Shown piece by piece: positions 50,636 to 60,067 of a DNA stretch of 64,000 nucleotides (the stretch's first letter is position 1; the number at the start of each line of letters is the position of its first letter). Below the pieces are notes generated by a model. That model had not been told where the DNA came from. It ran no database searches and worked only from the letters and a program-made list of their open reading frames with translations. Source of the DNA: Actinoplanes lutulentus (lineage in GTDB: Bacteria; Actinomycetota; Actinomycetes; Mycobacteriales; Micromonosporaceae); contig NZ_QLMJ01000027.1 of NCBI RefSeq assembly GCF_003259845.1, positions 62,001 to 126,000 on the forward strand. The letters run 5' to 3'. Both the position numbers and the translations under genes were made by a program.

Positions 50636-51052
50636 ATGAACAAGCGTTCTGCTCTTGCCGGTGTGCTCAGTGCCGCCGCGGCCGTCATCGGCGCTGTGTT
50701 CGTGGCTCCGGCTGCTGCTCAGGCCGCGTACACCTGCCGTGACGGCGAGGTCTGCCTCTACCAGCACTACGACAAGACCGGCAGTGTCGCGGTCCTGCTG
50801 CGCAACAACAGCGCGGGCGAGTTCGAGGACTTCCGTAACTACCGGTACACCAACGGCGAGAACCTCAACGATTCCGTGTCGTCGGTCGTCAACAAATCGA
50901 ACCGCGGCTTCTGGATCTATTCGGAGGGCAGCTACAACACGAAGAAGAACGGGCTCGCGTACTGGATCTGGCCGGGCCGGGAGATGAACTTCGGGCCGCA
51001 CTGGTCGACGATCGACATGAACGACAAGGCCTCCTCGCTGAGGACCGCCTAG
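50636..51052 (+). CDS. Secreted peptidase inhibitor I36-family protein
   Basis: 138 residues with a clear signal peptide ending APAAAQAA (about residue 31). The mature part, CRDGEVCLYQHYDKTGSVAVL then DSVSSVVNKSNRGFWIYSEGSY, matches the beta/gamma-crystallin-like I36 inhibitor fold, known from a Streptomyces metalloproteinase inhibitor. The two cysteines at the start probably form a disulfide. The target protease is unknown. ATG with AGAGG upstream. Confidence 0.88.
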   Translation: MNKRSALAGVLSAAAAVIGAVFVAPAAAQAAYTCRDGEVCLYQHYDKTGSVAVLLRNNSAGEFEDFRNYRYTNGENLNDSVSSVVNKSNRGFWIYSEGSYNTKKNGLAYWIWPGREMNFGPHWSTIDMNDKASSLRTA

Positions 51053-51084
51053 ATCATTTCGGCCGGGCGCCAGGCTGTGTCACG

Positions 51085-54000
51085 ATGGCGTCCCGGAAAT
51101 CACCGTGTCTCGGGGGTGTGGGAAGCGTGCTGGCGCCCGCCCGTTCCGGATCTATCTATGTGCAGGTCCTCGGCCCGCTGCGGATCTGGCGCGACGGCGT
51201 CCAGGTAGATGCCGGCCCGCGTCAGCAGGCCTATCTGTTCGCTCTGCTGCTGGCGCACGCCGGCCACGTGGTCTCCACGAGCTCGCTCGTGGACCTGATC
51301 TGGGGGACCGACGTCCCGCCGAGCGCGGTGAACCTGATCCAGAAGCACGTCGGCGGTCTGCGGCGGATGCTGGAGCCGGGCGTGACCTCGCGCGGCGACG
51401 GGTCGTACGTGCTGCGCCGCGGCGCCGGGTACGTGTTCGCCGGTGACGGCGAGGTGGCCGATGTCGTGGCGTTCCGCGAACTGGTCGCCACGGCCCGGTC
51501 GGCCCGGGACGGCGCGGCGCTCGACGCCTATGCCGAAGCGCTGGGCCTGTGGGCGGGCCCGGCCGCGAAGGGCATGCAGCACGCCGCCGCCGCGATCCCG
51601 GCATTCGCCGCGCTCGACGGCGAGTTCCTCGACGCCGCGGCCGCCGCGGCCGAGCTCGCGGTGGCCCTGGACCGGCCGCAGGAGGTGCTGGCCGCGCTGC
51701 GGCTGGCCGCGACGATGGATCCGCTGCACGAGCCGGTGCATGCCGGGCTGGTCACCACGCTCGCGGCCGCCGGGCTGCAGGCCGAGGCCCTCGCGACGTT
51801 CGACGAGGTCAGGTTGCGGCTGGCGGGCGAGCTCGATGTCGAACCCGGCCCGCTGCTGCGGGCCGCGCATCAGCGGGTGCTGCGGCTGACGCTGTGGCCG
51901 CGGGAGGCGGCCGGCTCGCTGCCGCGCCCGGCGGCCTCGGCCGCCGAAATGGCCGGTCTCGTCGGGATGGCTGGTCTCATGGGGCGGGCCGGTCTCGTCG
52001 GGCGGATTGAGGAGCGCGCGGAGCTGTGGCGCTCGATCGACGCGGTGATGGGCGGCGGCTCCGGGGTGGTGCTCGTCGAGGGCGAGCCGGGCGCCGGCAA
52101 GACCCGGCTGATCGAGGAGGCCGCCGCTGAGGCGCGCCGGCGTGGCGCGCAGGTGTTCTGGGGTCAGTGCCTGGAGGGCGACGGAACGCCGTCGATGTGG
52201 CCGTGGGTGCAGGTCATCGAGACGATCCTGACCGGTCTGCCCGCCGCTGCCCGGCAGAAGTGGCTCGGCGGGGAGCTCGGCAGCCTGGTGCAGGCGCGCG
52301 CCGACGCCCCGGCCGGGGCGATGATGCCGGAGAACGACACCCGGTTCCGGCTCTTCGAGCGCGTCGCCGGGCTGGTAGCCGAGGTGTCGGCGCAGCGGCC
52401 CTGCGTGCTGATCTTCGACGACCTGCACTGGGCCGACGTCGCGTCCCTCGAGGTGCTGGCCCATCTGGTCACCCGGCTGCCACGCGGCAGCCTGGTGATC
52501 GGCGCGTTGCGTACGGTCGCACCGCTGCCCAGCGCGGAACTGACCCGGCTGCTCGCGGTGGCGAGCCGGGCACCCGGGCAACGCCGGATCCGGCTCGGGC
52601 CGCTCGCCCCGGCCGACGTCGCCGAGCTGGTACGCCGGGAGACCGGCCAAGCCCCGGAACAGGACGTGGTCCTCGGCATCCACACGCGTACCGCAGGCAA
52701 CGCCTTCTTCGTCCGGGAGCTGGCCCGGTTGTTCGCCGAGACCGGCGTGTTCACCGCGGACGGCGTGGCCCGCGCCGGCGTACCGGCCACCGTGCGCGAC
52801 GTGGTCTACGACCGGCTGGCCGGCCTGGACGACGACGTGTGCGCGCTGCTGCGGATTGCCGCACTGGTCGGCCGCGACATCGACCTGCGGCTGCTCGCCG
52901 GGGTGGCCGGCATCGGCGTGCAGTCGTGCCTGGACCGCCTGGAGCCGGTGGACGCGCTCGGCCTGCTCGAACCGGTACCCGGCAACCCGTTCGCGGTGCG
53001 GTTCGCCCACGACCTGATCCGTGAGTCGGTGGCCGGCCTGACACCCCGGCCGAAGACGCCCGAGCTGCACCTGCGCGTCGCGGACGCGCTGGAGGCCGCG
53101 GGGCTGGGCGACGATGCGGTCGCCGAGCGCCTCGCCCACCATCTGCGGGCGGCCGGCCCGCTCGCCGATCCGGCCCGGACCGCGACGTCGCTGATCCGCG
53201 CCGGGCAGCGGGCCGCGGCCAAGTCCGCCGTTCAGGCCGCCGAGCAGCACCTGCGGTCGGCGGCGCGGACCGCTCGCTCGGCGGGCCTCGCCGAGCTGGA
53301 ACTGTCCGCGCTGGCCCTGACCGCGGCGGTCGGCATGCAGTCGCGGTACGGCGCGGCCACCCTCGACGTGCTGGAACGCGCCGAGCAGCTGGCCCGCGAC
53401 CTGGGCTGGGAGCGGGAAGCGACCGGCTTCCAGTTCTCCCGCTGGCTGGTGCACGCCACCCTGCTCGAGCTGGACCACGGCGGCGTGGTGGCCCGGCAGC
53501 TGCTGGAACAGGGCCAGGCGTCGTCGGATCCGACCGTGCGGACGTACGGTCTGCGGGCCTGGGGCCTGCACAACTGGCACATCGGCGACATCGGCGAGTC
53601 GTTTCGCTACCTCACGAGGTCGCACGAGCTGCTGCACACGACCCGCGACGAGGACCCGGTCCGTTACGACGTGGAACTGCTGATGGACGGCATGCTCGCC
53701 GAGACGACCGCGCTGCACGGCCGCGTCGACGAGGCCCGCGCGATGTTCGACGCCGCCGAGGCGCAGGCAACCGATCCGTACGCGATAACGGTGTGGTCGT
53801 CGCTGTCGGCGCGGACCGCGGCGATCGCCGGGGACCCGCACTGGGCGTTACGGGCCGCCGAGGCCGGCATCGCGGCCGACCCGGACTTCTCGTTCGTCTT
53901 CCTGGGCACCTATCAGCGGCTGGCCCGCTGCTGGGCGCTGGCGCTCACCGGGCCGGACCCGGCCGCGGCCATCGCCGAGGCTCAGGAGATCATCGCGGCG

Positions 54001-54312
54001 AACCTGCTGGAGCCGACCCGAACCTGTGTGTCCACCTGGCACGCGCTGCTCAGCGAGATGTGGTTGGCGGCCGGGCAGGTGGAGGAGGCCGCCGCGGCCC
54101 TCGACCGTGCCGAGTACCTGCTCGAGACTCACGGCCAGCGGTACGCCGAGGGCCTGATCCTGCTGCTGAGGGCACGGCTGATGCAGGCGCGGGGCGCGCC
54201 CGTCGCGGCGGTCCGGGCTGCCGCCGGGCGTGCGTACACCCTGTCGCTGGAGCGTGAGGCTCATCTGTTCGCCCGCCGTGTCGAGCGGTTCATGGCCGGG
54301 CTGCCGGGCTGA
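51085..54312 (+). CDS. SARP-type regulator: DNA-binding, BTAD and AAA ATPase domains
   Basis: 1075 residues. OmpR-like DNA-binding domain (about 25-110, VQVLGPLRIWRDGVQVD, AVNLIQKHVGGLRRMLEPG) and BTAD helical domain (about 120-270). The linker contains the threefold repeat GLVGMAGLMGRAGLVGR. The MalT/LAL-like ATPase has Walker A GEPGAGKT at 333-340 and Walker B LIFDDLHWAD near 445, and TPR-like helices follow to the end. There is no C-terminal LuxR HTH. It probably activates transcription in response to an unknown signal. The start is uncertain: ATG 51085 lacks a Shine-Dalgarno site, and GTG 51118 or 51127 are possible. The last 465 bases are overlapped on the other strand by the truncated regulator. 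Confidence 0.9.
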   Translation: MASRKSPCLGGVGSVLAPARSGSIYVQVLGPLRIWRDGVQVDAGPRQQAYLFALLLAHAGHVVSTSSLVDLIWGTDVPPSAVNLIQKHVGGLRRMLEPGVTSRGDGSYVLRRGAGYVFAGDGEVADVVAFRELVATARSARDGAALDAYAEALGLWAGPAAKGMQHAAAAIPAFAALDGEFLDAAAAAAELAVALDRPQEVLAALRLAATMDPLHEPVHAGLVTTLAAAGLQAEALATFDEVRLRLAGELDVEPGPLLRAAHQRVLRLTLWPREAAGSLPRPAASAAEMAGLVGMAGLMGRAGLVGRIEERAELWRSIDAVMGGGSGVVLVEGEPGAGKTRLIEEAAAEARRRGAQVFWGQCLEGDGTPSMWPWVQVIETILTGLPAAARQKWLGGELGSLVQARADAPAGAMMPENDTRFRLFERVAGLVAEVSAQRPCVLIFDDLHWADVASLEVLAHLVTRLPRGSLVIGALRTVAPLPSAELTRLLAVASRAPGQRRIRLGPLAPADVAELVRRETGQAPEQDVVLGIHTRTAGNAFFVRELARLFAETGVFTADGVARAGVPATVRDVVYDRLAGLDDDVCALLRIAALVGRDIDLRLLAGVAGIGVQSCLDRLEPVDALGLLEPVPGNPFAVRFAHDLIRESVAGLTPRPKTPELHLRVADALEAAGLGDDAVAERLAHHLRAAGPLADPARTATSLIRAGQRAAAKSAVQAAEQHLRSAARTARSAGLAELELSALALTAAVGMQSRYGAATLDVLERAEQLARDLGWEREATGFQFSRWLVHATLLELDHGGVVARQLLEQGQASSDPTVRTYGLRAWGLHNWHIGDIGESFRYLTRSHELLHTTRDEDPVRYDVELLMDGMLAETTALHGRVDEARAMFDAAEAQATDPYAITVWSSLSARTAAIAGDPHWALRAAEAGIAADPDFSFVFLGTYQRLARCWALALTGPDPAAAIAEAQEIIAANLLEPTRTCVSTWHALLSEMWLAAGQVEEAAAALDRAEYLLETHGQRYAEGLILLLRARLMQARGAPVAAVRAAAGRAYTLSLEREAHLFARRVERFMAGLPG

Positions 54313-55701
54313 GCCCACCGCCGGCCGGTGCGGTTCGCGGGCGGACGGGGCGCCGGGCAGGTCGACGTGCAGCAGGCGGGCGCCGTCGAGGGCCGCGAGA
54401 CCGACGAGCGGGGTACGGCTGGTGACCAGGACGAGGCAGTGCGCGGAGTTCGGCAGCAGTGCGCGTACCTGCGCGGCGTCCTGGGCGTTGTCCAGCAGCA
54501 CCAGAATGCGCCGGCCGGCGGTCAGGCTCCGATAGGTCCCGATCATCGTGTCCACTGTGTCCGGCATGCCGGACATGGGTACGCCGAGCGACCGCAGCAG
54601 CGTGTGCAGCGCGGCCTCCGCCGGGAGGCTTCGCGCGCCCGCCACGTGCCCGCGCAGGTCCAGGTAGAGCTGGCCGTCCGGGAACTGGGCGGCCACCTCG
54701 TGCGCGAACTGGCTGGCCAGCGCCGACGTACCCGCCCCGGCGACGCCGTCCAGGGCGACGACCAGCGTGCTGGTCCGCGGCGTGGCCAGCAGTTCGGTGA
54801 GCGCCGCCAACTCGCCGGCGCGCCCGGCGAAGGCGGGCAGCAGCGGCGGCAACTGCGCCGGGCGGGCCGGCGCGGCAACCGCACCGGGCCCCGCCATGGC
54901 GGCCAGGATCTGCCGGTGTGCCTGCCGCAGCGCCCATCCGGGATCGATGCCGAGTTCCTCGACCAGCCGGGCGCTCACCTCGTGGAACGATGCCAGGGCC
55001 TCGGCCTGCCGGCCGTCCGCGGCCAGCGCGGTGATGAGGCTGGCCTGCATCGACTCGTGCAGCGGTGCCATCCAAGCGGCCAGTCGCAGGGCGGGCAGGA
55101 TCCGTTTGGGCCGGCGCAGCGTGATCGCGAGGTCCGCCGCCGCGCCGCAGGCGTCGAAGAACTCGTGGTCGAGCGACGTCGCGACCGGTATCGCGGGGGA
55201 GTCCGGCGTCAGCGACTGCGCGGTGGAACCGTGCCAGAGGTGCAGGGCCCCGGCGTAGTCGTCGAGCGCGGCCTGCAGCCGGCCGGTCGCGCGCTTTCCG
55301 GCGGCGGCGCGCACGAGTGTGCGGAACCGGTCCAGGTCGAGCTCGTCCGGGCCGACCGTGATCAGGTAACCGTGGCCGCGGCGCCGCAGATACGAGCCGT
55401 CGCGGCGCGGTTCGAGGGCCGGTTCCAGCAGCCGGCGCAGATTGCCGATGTACTTGTGCAGGATGTTCAGCGCGCTGGCCGGGGCTTCGTCGCCCCAGAC
55501 CAGGTCGATCAGTTCGGACTTGCTGACCGGCTGGCCGGCGTGCGCCAGCAGCAACGCCAGCACATGCGCCTGTTGCCGGGGACCGATGTCCAGTTCCTCG
55601 CCGTCGCGCCACAGCCGCAGCGGGCCGAGCATCTGGATGCGCAGGTTGTCGGTGCCGGTGGAAATCTCGGTTAACGAAGCAAACACCACTTCACCCCCCA
55701 T
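53848..55701 (-). CDS. Truncated, degenerate SARP/AfsR-type regulator
   Basis: An open frame of 617 codons from ATG 55701, extendable to GTG 55755. Residues about 20-260 are a normal DNA-binding plus BTAD region (IQMLGPLRLWRDGEELD, ALNILHKYIGNLRRLLEP). An NB-ARC-like domain follows, whose P-loop reads GVAGAGTS, with Thr where the nucleotide lysine should be. Similarity to the intact paralogue at 61133 stops at VDLPGAPSAR near 54340. The remaining 155 or so codons run antisense into the end of the preceding regulator gene and look like chance coding. It is probably the result of a deletion or rearrangement. It may still bind DNA, or it may be a pseudogene. Confidence 0.75.
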   Translation of the reverse strand: MGGEVVFASLTEISTGTDNLRIQMLGPLRLWRDGEELDIGPRQQAHVLALLLAHAGQPVSKSELIDLVWGDEAPASALNILHKYIGNLRRLLEPALEPRRDGSYLRRRGHGYLITVGPDELDLDRFRTLVRAAAGKRATGRLQAALDDYAGALHLWHGSTAQSLTPDSPAIPVATSLDHEFFDACGAAADLAITLRRPKRILPALRLAAWMAPLHESMQASLITALAADGRQAEALASFHEVSARLVEELGIDPGWALRQAHRQILAAMAGPGAVAAPARPAQLPPLLPAFAGRAGELAALTELLATPRTSTLVVALDGVAGAGTSALASQFAHEVAAQFPDGQLYLDLRGHVAGARSLPAEAALHTLLRSLGVPMSGMPDTVDTMIGTYRSLTAGRRILVLLDNAQDAAQVRALLPNSAHCLVLVTSRTPLVGLAALDGARLLHVDLPGAPSAREPHRPAVGSARQPGHEPLDTAGEQMSLTLQRQGVRTPGGSPDRRDGRAPRLHQPCPQQQDQALGVPLAVSLEQVLGTVEGRGGLLHLPGRQPHLAEQRVPGGHTGSGRLQQVRRDDLLSLGDGRGRVRPGERQRPAAGQPLIGAQEDEREVRVGRDAGLGGP

Positions 55702-55806
55702 TTTGGTACGGGTGTTGCTGTGCGTGCAGCCTGACGGAGTCCACTGGACGATCACTTCAGGTGAACTGACGCCCGCACTGGCATCGCACTGACCACCGGG
55801 ATCCGG

Positions 55807-56457
55807 TTACAGGTATCCGGCACGAAGTGCGTGCGCGACCGCATGGGTGCGGTTCCGCAGCCGGAAGCGGACCGTGACGCCGTGCAGCACGTTCTTGACG
55901 GTGCGTTCGGAGCAGTCGAGCCGCTGGGCGATCTCCCGGGTCTCCAGGCCGTCGGCGAGCAGGCGCAGCACGTCGAGCTCACGCCCGCGCGGCGCCCGGG
56001 TGTCCTCGGCTGGGCCGGATGGCTCGCGGCGCAGCCTCAGCACGGTGTCGATGAGCTGACCGACGGCGGCGCTCGGCAGATTCCGGCCGTGCCGCGCCGC
56101 CGTCCGGACCGCGTCGCGCAGACTCTCGGCCGTCACATCGTGCCGGTAGAGGACGGCCGAGACACCGCCGTCCAGTACTTTGAGCAGCTCGGACTCGCTG
56201 AGCCGGGCCACGACCAGGACCACCGGGCGGGTACGGCTCAGCGCGGCCAGGTCGTCCAGCACCGGCTCCTCGATGCGGTCGGCGGCGAGGACGGCGACGC
56301 CCGGCCTGCCGGCGCCGGCAGGGTCGCCCAGCTCGATCAGCGGGCTCGCCTGGAGGTGATGGGTCAGCCCTGCGAGCACCAGCGGGTCGTCGCCGTGCAC
56401 GGTCACCGGGATCAGCCGGGCACGTTCACTGCCGCCTCGCGTTGCGGCTACCGACAT
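55807..56457 (-). CDS. LuxR-family regulator (NarL-like, degenerate receiver)
   Basis: 216 residues. The C-terminal LuxR HTH is clear (RGRELDVLRLLADGLETREIAQRLDCSERTVKNVLHGV, from about residue 150). The N-terminal 120 residues look like a receiver fold (VTVHGDDPLVLAGLTHHLQ), but the phosphoacceptor region reads VAVLAADRIEEPVL, so phosphorylation is doubtful. A paralogue lies at 60068. It is divergent from the SARP gene at 56782 across 324 bases. Confidence 0.88.
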   Translation of the reverse strand: MSVAATRGGSERARLIPVTVHGDDPLVLAGLTHHLQASPLIELGDPAGAGRPGVAVLAADRIEEPVLDDLAALSRTRPVVLVVARLSESELLKVLDGGVSAVLYRHDVTAESLRDAVRTAARHGRNLPSAAVGQLIDTVLRLRREPSGPAEDTRAPRGRELDVLRLLADGLETREIAQRLDCSERTVKNVLHGVTVRFRLRNRTHAVAHALRAGYL

Positions 56458-56724
56458 CGACCACCCCTGACTACTGACTTGCCCGCAGCATCCAGGATCG
56501 GGTGCGTGACTTACTTTCGACTTCCGTGCGGCTGAACAGGGCATCATGGGAGCGCGCCCAGGCCGGGATTCGAGGCCAGGTAGCCGGATTGCCCGAAAGG
56601 GCATAGATGGCCTCCGGCCGATGTCGCCGTGCCGCCACGCACGTCGATGCCGATCGCAGGCCGCTGTACTGGGACGCGATGCGCGTGGCGCTCTCACGCG
56701 GGCGGGCGCCCTGTACTATCCGGC

Positions 56725-56748
56725 CGATCGGGAAACCATGCCCGATCG
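56725..56748. promoter_or_regulatory. 24-base dyad at the putative SARP promoter
   Basis: Perfect arms CGATCGGG / CCCGATCG with an eight-base spacer AAACCATG. A -10-like TACTAT lies at 56714-56719, so the dyad would sit on the transcription start, 34 bases before the SARP GTG. It lies in the 324-base LuxR/SARP divergent region, where I see no gene. Confidence 0.55.
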
Positions 56749-56781
56749 AGCAACATCGTCGGCGCGTCAGGGGTAATCAGG

Positions 56782-59700
56782 GTGACAACGCCGGCCACGC
56801 CGGAGCACGCGGACGGCGACGCGGCATCCGGCGACGGGCTCCGGCTGCACGTGCTCGGCCCACTGCGCGTCCTGCGCGGCGACGTCACCCTTGATCTCGG
56901 ACCTCCGCAGCAGACGTTTCTGCTGGCCGTGCTGCTGGCGCGGGTGGGGCGGCCGGTCAGCGTCAGCGAGCTGATCGACCTGATGTGGGGCGACGACGCC
57001 CCGGCCAGCGCCGTCAACGTGATTCAGAAACACATCGGCGCGCTGCGCCGGCTGCTCGAACCGGCGGCGGCGCCTCGCGGCGCCAGCTCCTACCTGCGTC
57101 GGTACGGCAATGGCTACGTCTTCGTCGACGACCACGGCGTGCTGGACCTGGTCATGTTCCGCCGGCTCGTCGCGGCGGCGGAGAGGGCGTCCGGCGACCC
57201 GGCCCTCGACGCGTACGTGCGGGCACTGCGGCTCTGGCGCGGCCCGGCCGGCGGCGGGATCGGTGGCGCCCCGGCGGTGAAACCGATCTTCACGGCTCTC
57301 GACGAGGAGTTCTTCGCCGCCTGCATCGCCGCCGCCGACCTCGCCGTCGCGCTCGGCACTCCCCAGCGGGTGCTGCGGCCGCTGGGGCTGGCAGCCTCCC
57401 TGGCCCCGCTCAACGAACCGGTGCAGGCCGCTCTCATCGTCGCTCTCGGCGCGTCCGACCGGCAGGCCGAGGCGCTCGCGCTCGCCGGCCGGGTCCGCGC
57501 CCGGCTGGCCGACGAACTCGGCATCGACGCCGGACCGGCACTGCGCGCCGCGCACCAGCAGGTGCTCGGCCGGCCCGGACCGGCCACGGTGGAGCCCGCG
57601 GTGGACGCGCTCACCGGCACCGACGGCCTGGTCGGGCGGGTCGCGGAACTCGCCGTGCTGCGGTCCGGGATCGAATCAGCGATCGGTTACGGCACCGGTG
57701 TGGTCATCGTGGAGGGCGAGCCCGGCGCCGGCAAGACCCGCCTGCTGGAGGAGGCCGCGGCCGAGGCCGGCCGGCGCGACGCGCTCGTGGTGTGGGGCCA
57801 TTGCATGGAAGGTGACGGCACCCCGTCGATGTGGCCGTGGATCGAGGCGGTCGGCGCGATCCTCGCGGCCCTGCCCGAAGCCCATCGCAGGGACCAGCCG
57901 ACCGGCGAGCTCGACCGGTTGCTGGCACTCGGCGAGGCCGCCCGCGAGACGCTGGCGGCACCCGGCGGCGGTGCGCGGTTCCGCCTGTTCGAGCAGGTCG
58001 CCGACCTCGTCGCCCGCGCTGCCGCTCAGCGCCGGCTGCTGCTGATCATCGACGACCTGCACTGGGCTGACGTGGCCTCGCTGCACCTGTTCGGGCACCT
58101 GGCGGCGCGGCTTCCGGCGGGTGCGGCACTGGTCGGCGCGCTGCGTACCCATGCGCCGGTGCCCAGCCCCGACCTGACCCGGGTGCTCGCCACCGCCAGC
58201 CGGGCGTCCGGTCACCGCAGGATCCGGCTCGGCCCGCTCAGCCACGGTGAGGTGAGTGAGCTGGTACGCCGGGAGACCGGCCGCCGGCCGGCGCCCGCTG
58301 TGGCCCGCGGCATCCACGCCCGCACCGCCGGCAATCCGTTCTTCGTCCGGGAGCTTTCCCGGCTGCTGGGCGCCGGCGGGACCGAGCTCGCCGACGAGGC
58401 CACGACCCGGCCCGGCGTGCCCTCCACGGTCCGCGACGTGGTTCAGGACCGCATCGCCGGACTGGGCGACCAGGCTCGCCGGCTGCTGCAGATCGCGGCG
58501 CTGTTCGGCCGTGAAGCCGACGTCGAGCTGCTCGCGCGCACTGCCGGTACGGGCGTGCAGGCGGCGCTCGATCACCTGGAACCGGTGGAGGCCCTCGGCC
58601 TGCTCGGGCCCGCGCCGGACAACCCGTTCGCCGTCCGATTCGCCCACGATCTGGTCCGCGAGTCGATCGTCGTGAGCACCCCGCAGCACCTGGTTCCCCG
58701 GCTGCATCTGCACATCGCCGACGCGCTGGACGCCGCCGACCCGGGCGGCGAGTCAGCCGCCGAGCGGCTCGCCCACCACCTGTGGGCGGCCGGCCCGCTC
58801 GCCGACCCGGCTCGTACCGTCACGGCGTTGATCCACGCGGCCCGGCAGGCCACCGGCAAGTCCGCGTTCGAAGCAGCGGAACAGCAGCTGCGCACGGCCG
58901 TGCGGGTGGCCCGCGAAGCCCGGCTCGCGGAGTTCGAGCTGGCCGCGCTGTCGCAGCTCACCCTGGTCCTGGGCATGCTGGAGGGATACGTCGGGTCGCC
59001 GCCGGAGATCCTCGAACGTGCCGAGACGCTGGCCCGTGAGCTGGGCCGCGAGCGTGAGGCCACGAGTTTCCTGTTCACCCGCTTCACCGGACTGTCCGAG
59101 GGCGCGGAAGTCGAGCGGAGCGGCCCGCTGGCGCAGCGGCTGCGGAAGCAGGGCGAGGCGTCCGGCGATCCGGTCGTGCGGGTCTACGGCCTGCTCGCCT
59201 GGGGCATGCACCAGTGGGAATCCGGCGACATCGGCGAGGCGTCGCGCCATCTGACGTGGTGCACCGAGGCTGCGGCCGAGGACCGGGTGCTGACCGAGGA
59301 CCTTCCGCTGCTGCGCGACGTGAAACTGCTCGCCGCCGGCATGCTCGCGCTGATGACCACCCTGCACGGCGACGTCGCGCGATCGCGGGAGCTGTTCGAC
59401 ACGATGGAGGCCGAGGCCGGGGACGATCGGTACGCGGTGACGTTCTGGGCGTCCTTCGCGGTCATCGCGGCGGGGCTGGCCGAGGACCCGCACTGGGCGC
59501 TGCGGATCGCGGAGCGCAGCATCGCCGTCGACCCCGACCTGTCGTTCGTCTTCCTCGGCACGTATGCCCGGCTGGGCCGCTGCTGGGGGCTGGGCATGAC
59601 CGGCCAGGACCCGTCAGCGTCCGCAGCCTCCGCCGCCGAGCTCGACCGGCTGGTGTCCGGCAATCTGCTCGACCCGCCGCGTTCGTCGTACACCACCTGG

Positions 59701-59973
59701 CTCGCCCTGCTGGCCGGCCTGTACCTGACGGCCGGTGACACCGAGGCGGCCGGCGCCGCCCTGGACCGCGCCGAGCACGGCATGCGTACGCACGGTGAGC
59801 GCCACTGCGAGGGCCTGCTCCTGCTGACACGGGCCCGGCTGCTGCTGGCCCGGGGCGAACCCGCCGGCGTCGTCCGGGCCGCGGCCGAGCGGGCCCGGGC
59901 GCTGTCGGCCGGTCGCGAGGCCCACCTGTTCGCCCGGCAGGCCGAGCGGCTGCTGAGCGAACTCGGCGACTGA
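56782..59973 (+). CDS. SARP-type regulator: DNA-binding, BTAD and AAA ATPase domains
   Basis: 1063 residues, a close paralogue of the gene at 51085 with the same layout. DNA-binding domain (LHVLGPLRVLRGDVTLD, AVNVIQKHIGALRRLLEP), BTAD, ATPase with Walker A GEPGAGKT at 312-319, LLIIDDLHWADVASL as Walker B, and TPR-like C-terminus. Shared blocks such as GDGTPSMWPW and NPFAVRFAHDL show a duplication within this region. GTG 56782 was chosen because the open frame upstream (to 56629) crosses the promoter-like and dyad sequences. A LuxR-type gene follows in the same direction. Confidence 0.9.
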   Translation: MTTPATPEHADGDAASGDGLRLHVLGPLRVLRGDVTLDLGPPQQTFLLAVLLARVGRPVSVSELIDLMWGDDAPASAVNVIQKHIGALRRLLEPAAAPRGASSYLRRYGNGYVFVDDHGVLDLVMFRRLVAAAERASGDPALDAYVRALRLWRGPAGGGIGGAPAVKPIFTALDEEFFAACIAAADLAVALGTPQRVLRPLGLAASLAPLNEPVQAALIVALGASDRQAEALALAGRVRARLADELGIDAGPALRAAHQQVLGRPGPATVEPAVDALTGTDGLVGRVAELAVLRSGIESAIGYGTGVVIVEGEPGAGKTRLLEEAAAEAGRRDALVVWGHCMEGDGTPSMWPWIEAVGAILAALPEAHRRDQPTGELDRLLALGEAARETLAAPGGGARFRLFEQVADLVARAAAQRRLLLIIDDLHWADVASLHLFGHLAARLPAGAALVGALRTHAPVPSPDLTRVLATASRASGHRRIRLGPLSHGEVSELVRRETGRRPAPAVARGIHARTAGNPFFVRELSRLLGAGGTELADEATTRPGVPSTVRDVVQDRIAGLGDQARRLLQIAALFGREADVELLARTAGTGVQAALDHLEPVEALGLLGPAPDNPFAVRFAHDLVRESIVVSTPQHLVPRLHLHIADALDAADPGGESAAERLAHHLWAAGPLADPARTVTALIHAARQATGKSAFEAAEQQLRTAVRVAREARLAEFELAALSQLTLVLGMLEGYVGSPPEILERAETLARELGREREATSFLFTRFTGLSEGAEVERSGPLAQRLRKQGEASGDPVVRVYGLLAWGMHQWESGDIGEASRHLTWCTEAAAEDRVLTEDLPLLRDVKLLAAGMLALMTTLHGDVARSRELFDTMEAEAGDDRYAVTFWASFAVIAAGLAEDPHWALRIAERSIAVDPDLSFVFLGTYARLGRCWGLGMTGQDPSASAASAAELDRLVSGNLLDPPRSSYTTWLALLAGLYLTAGDTEAAGAALDRAEHGMRTHGERHCEGLLLLTRARLLLARGEPAGVVRAAAERARALSAGREAHLFARQAERLLSELGD

Positions 59974-60067
59974 CCGCCGCGTGCCGTGCCGCCGATCAGG
60001 CGGCGTTCACTGTTCGTGAAGTACGGCCTCACACACTGGTCCCGGTGACGCGATCCGGGAGGTGGCG

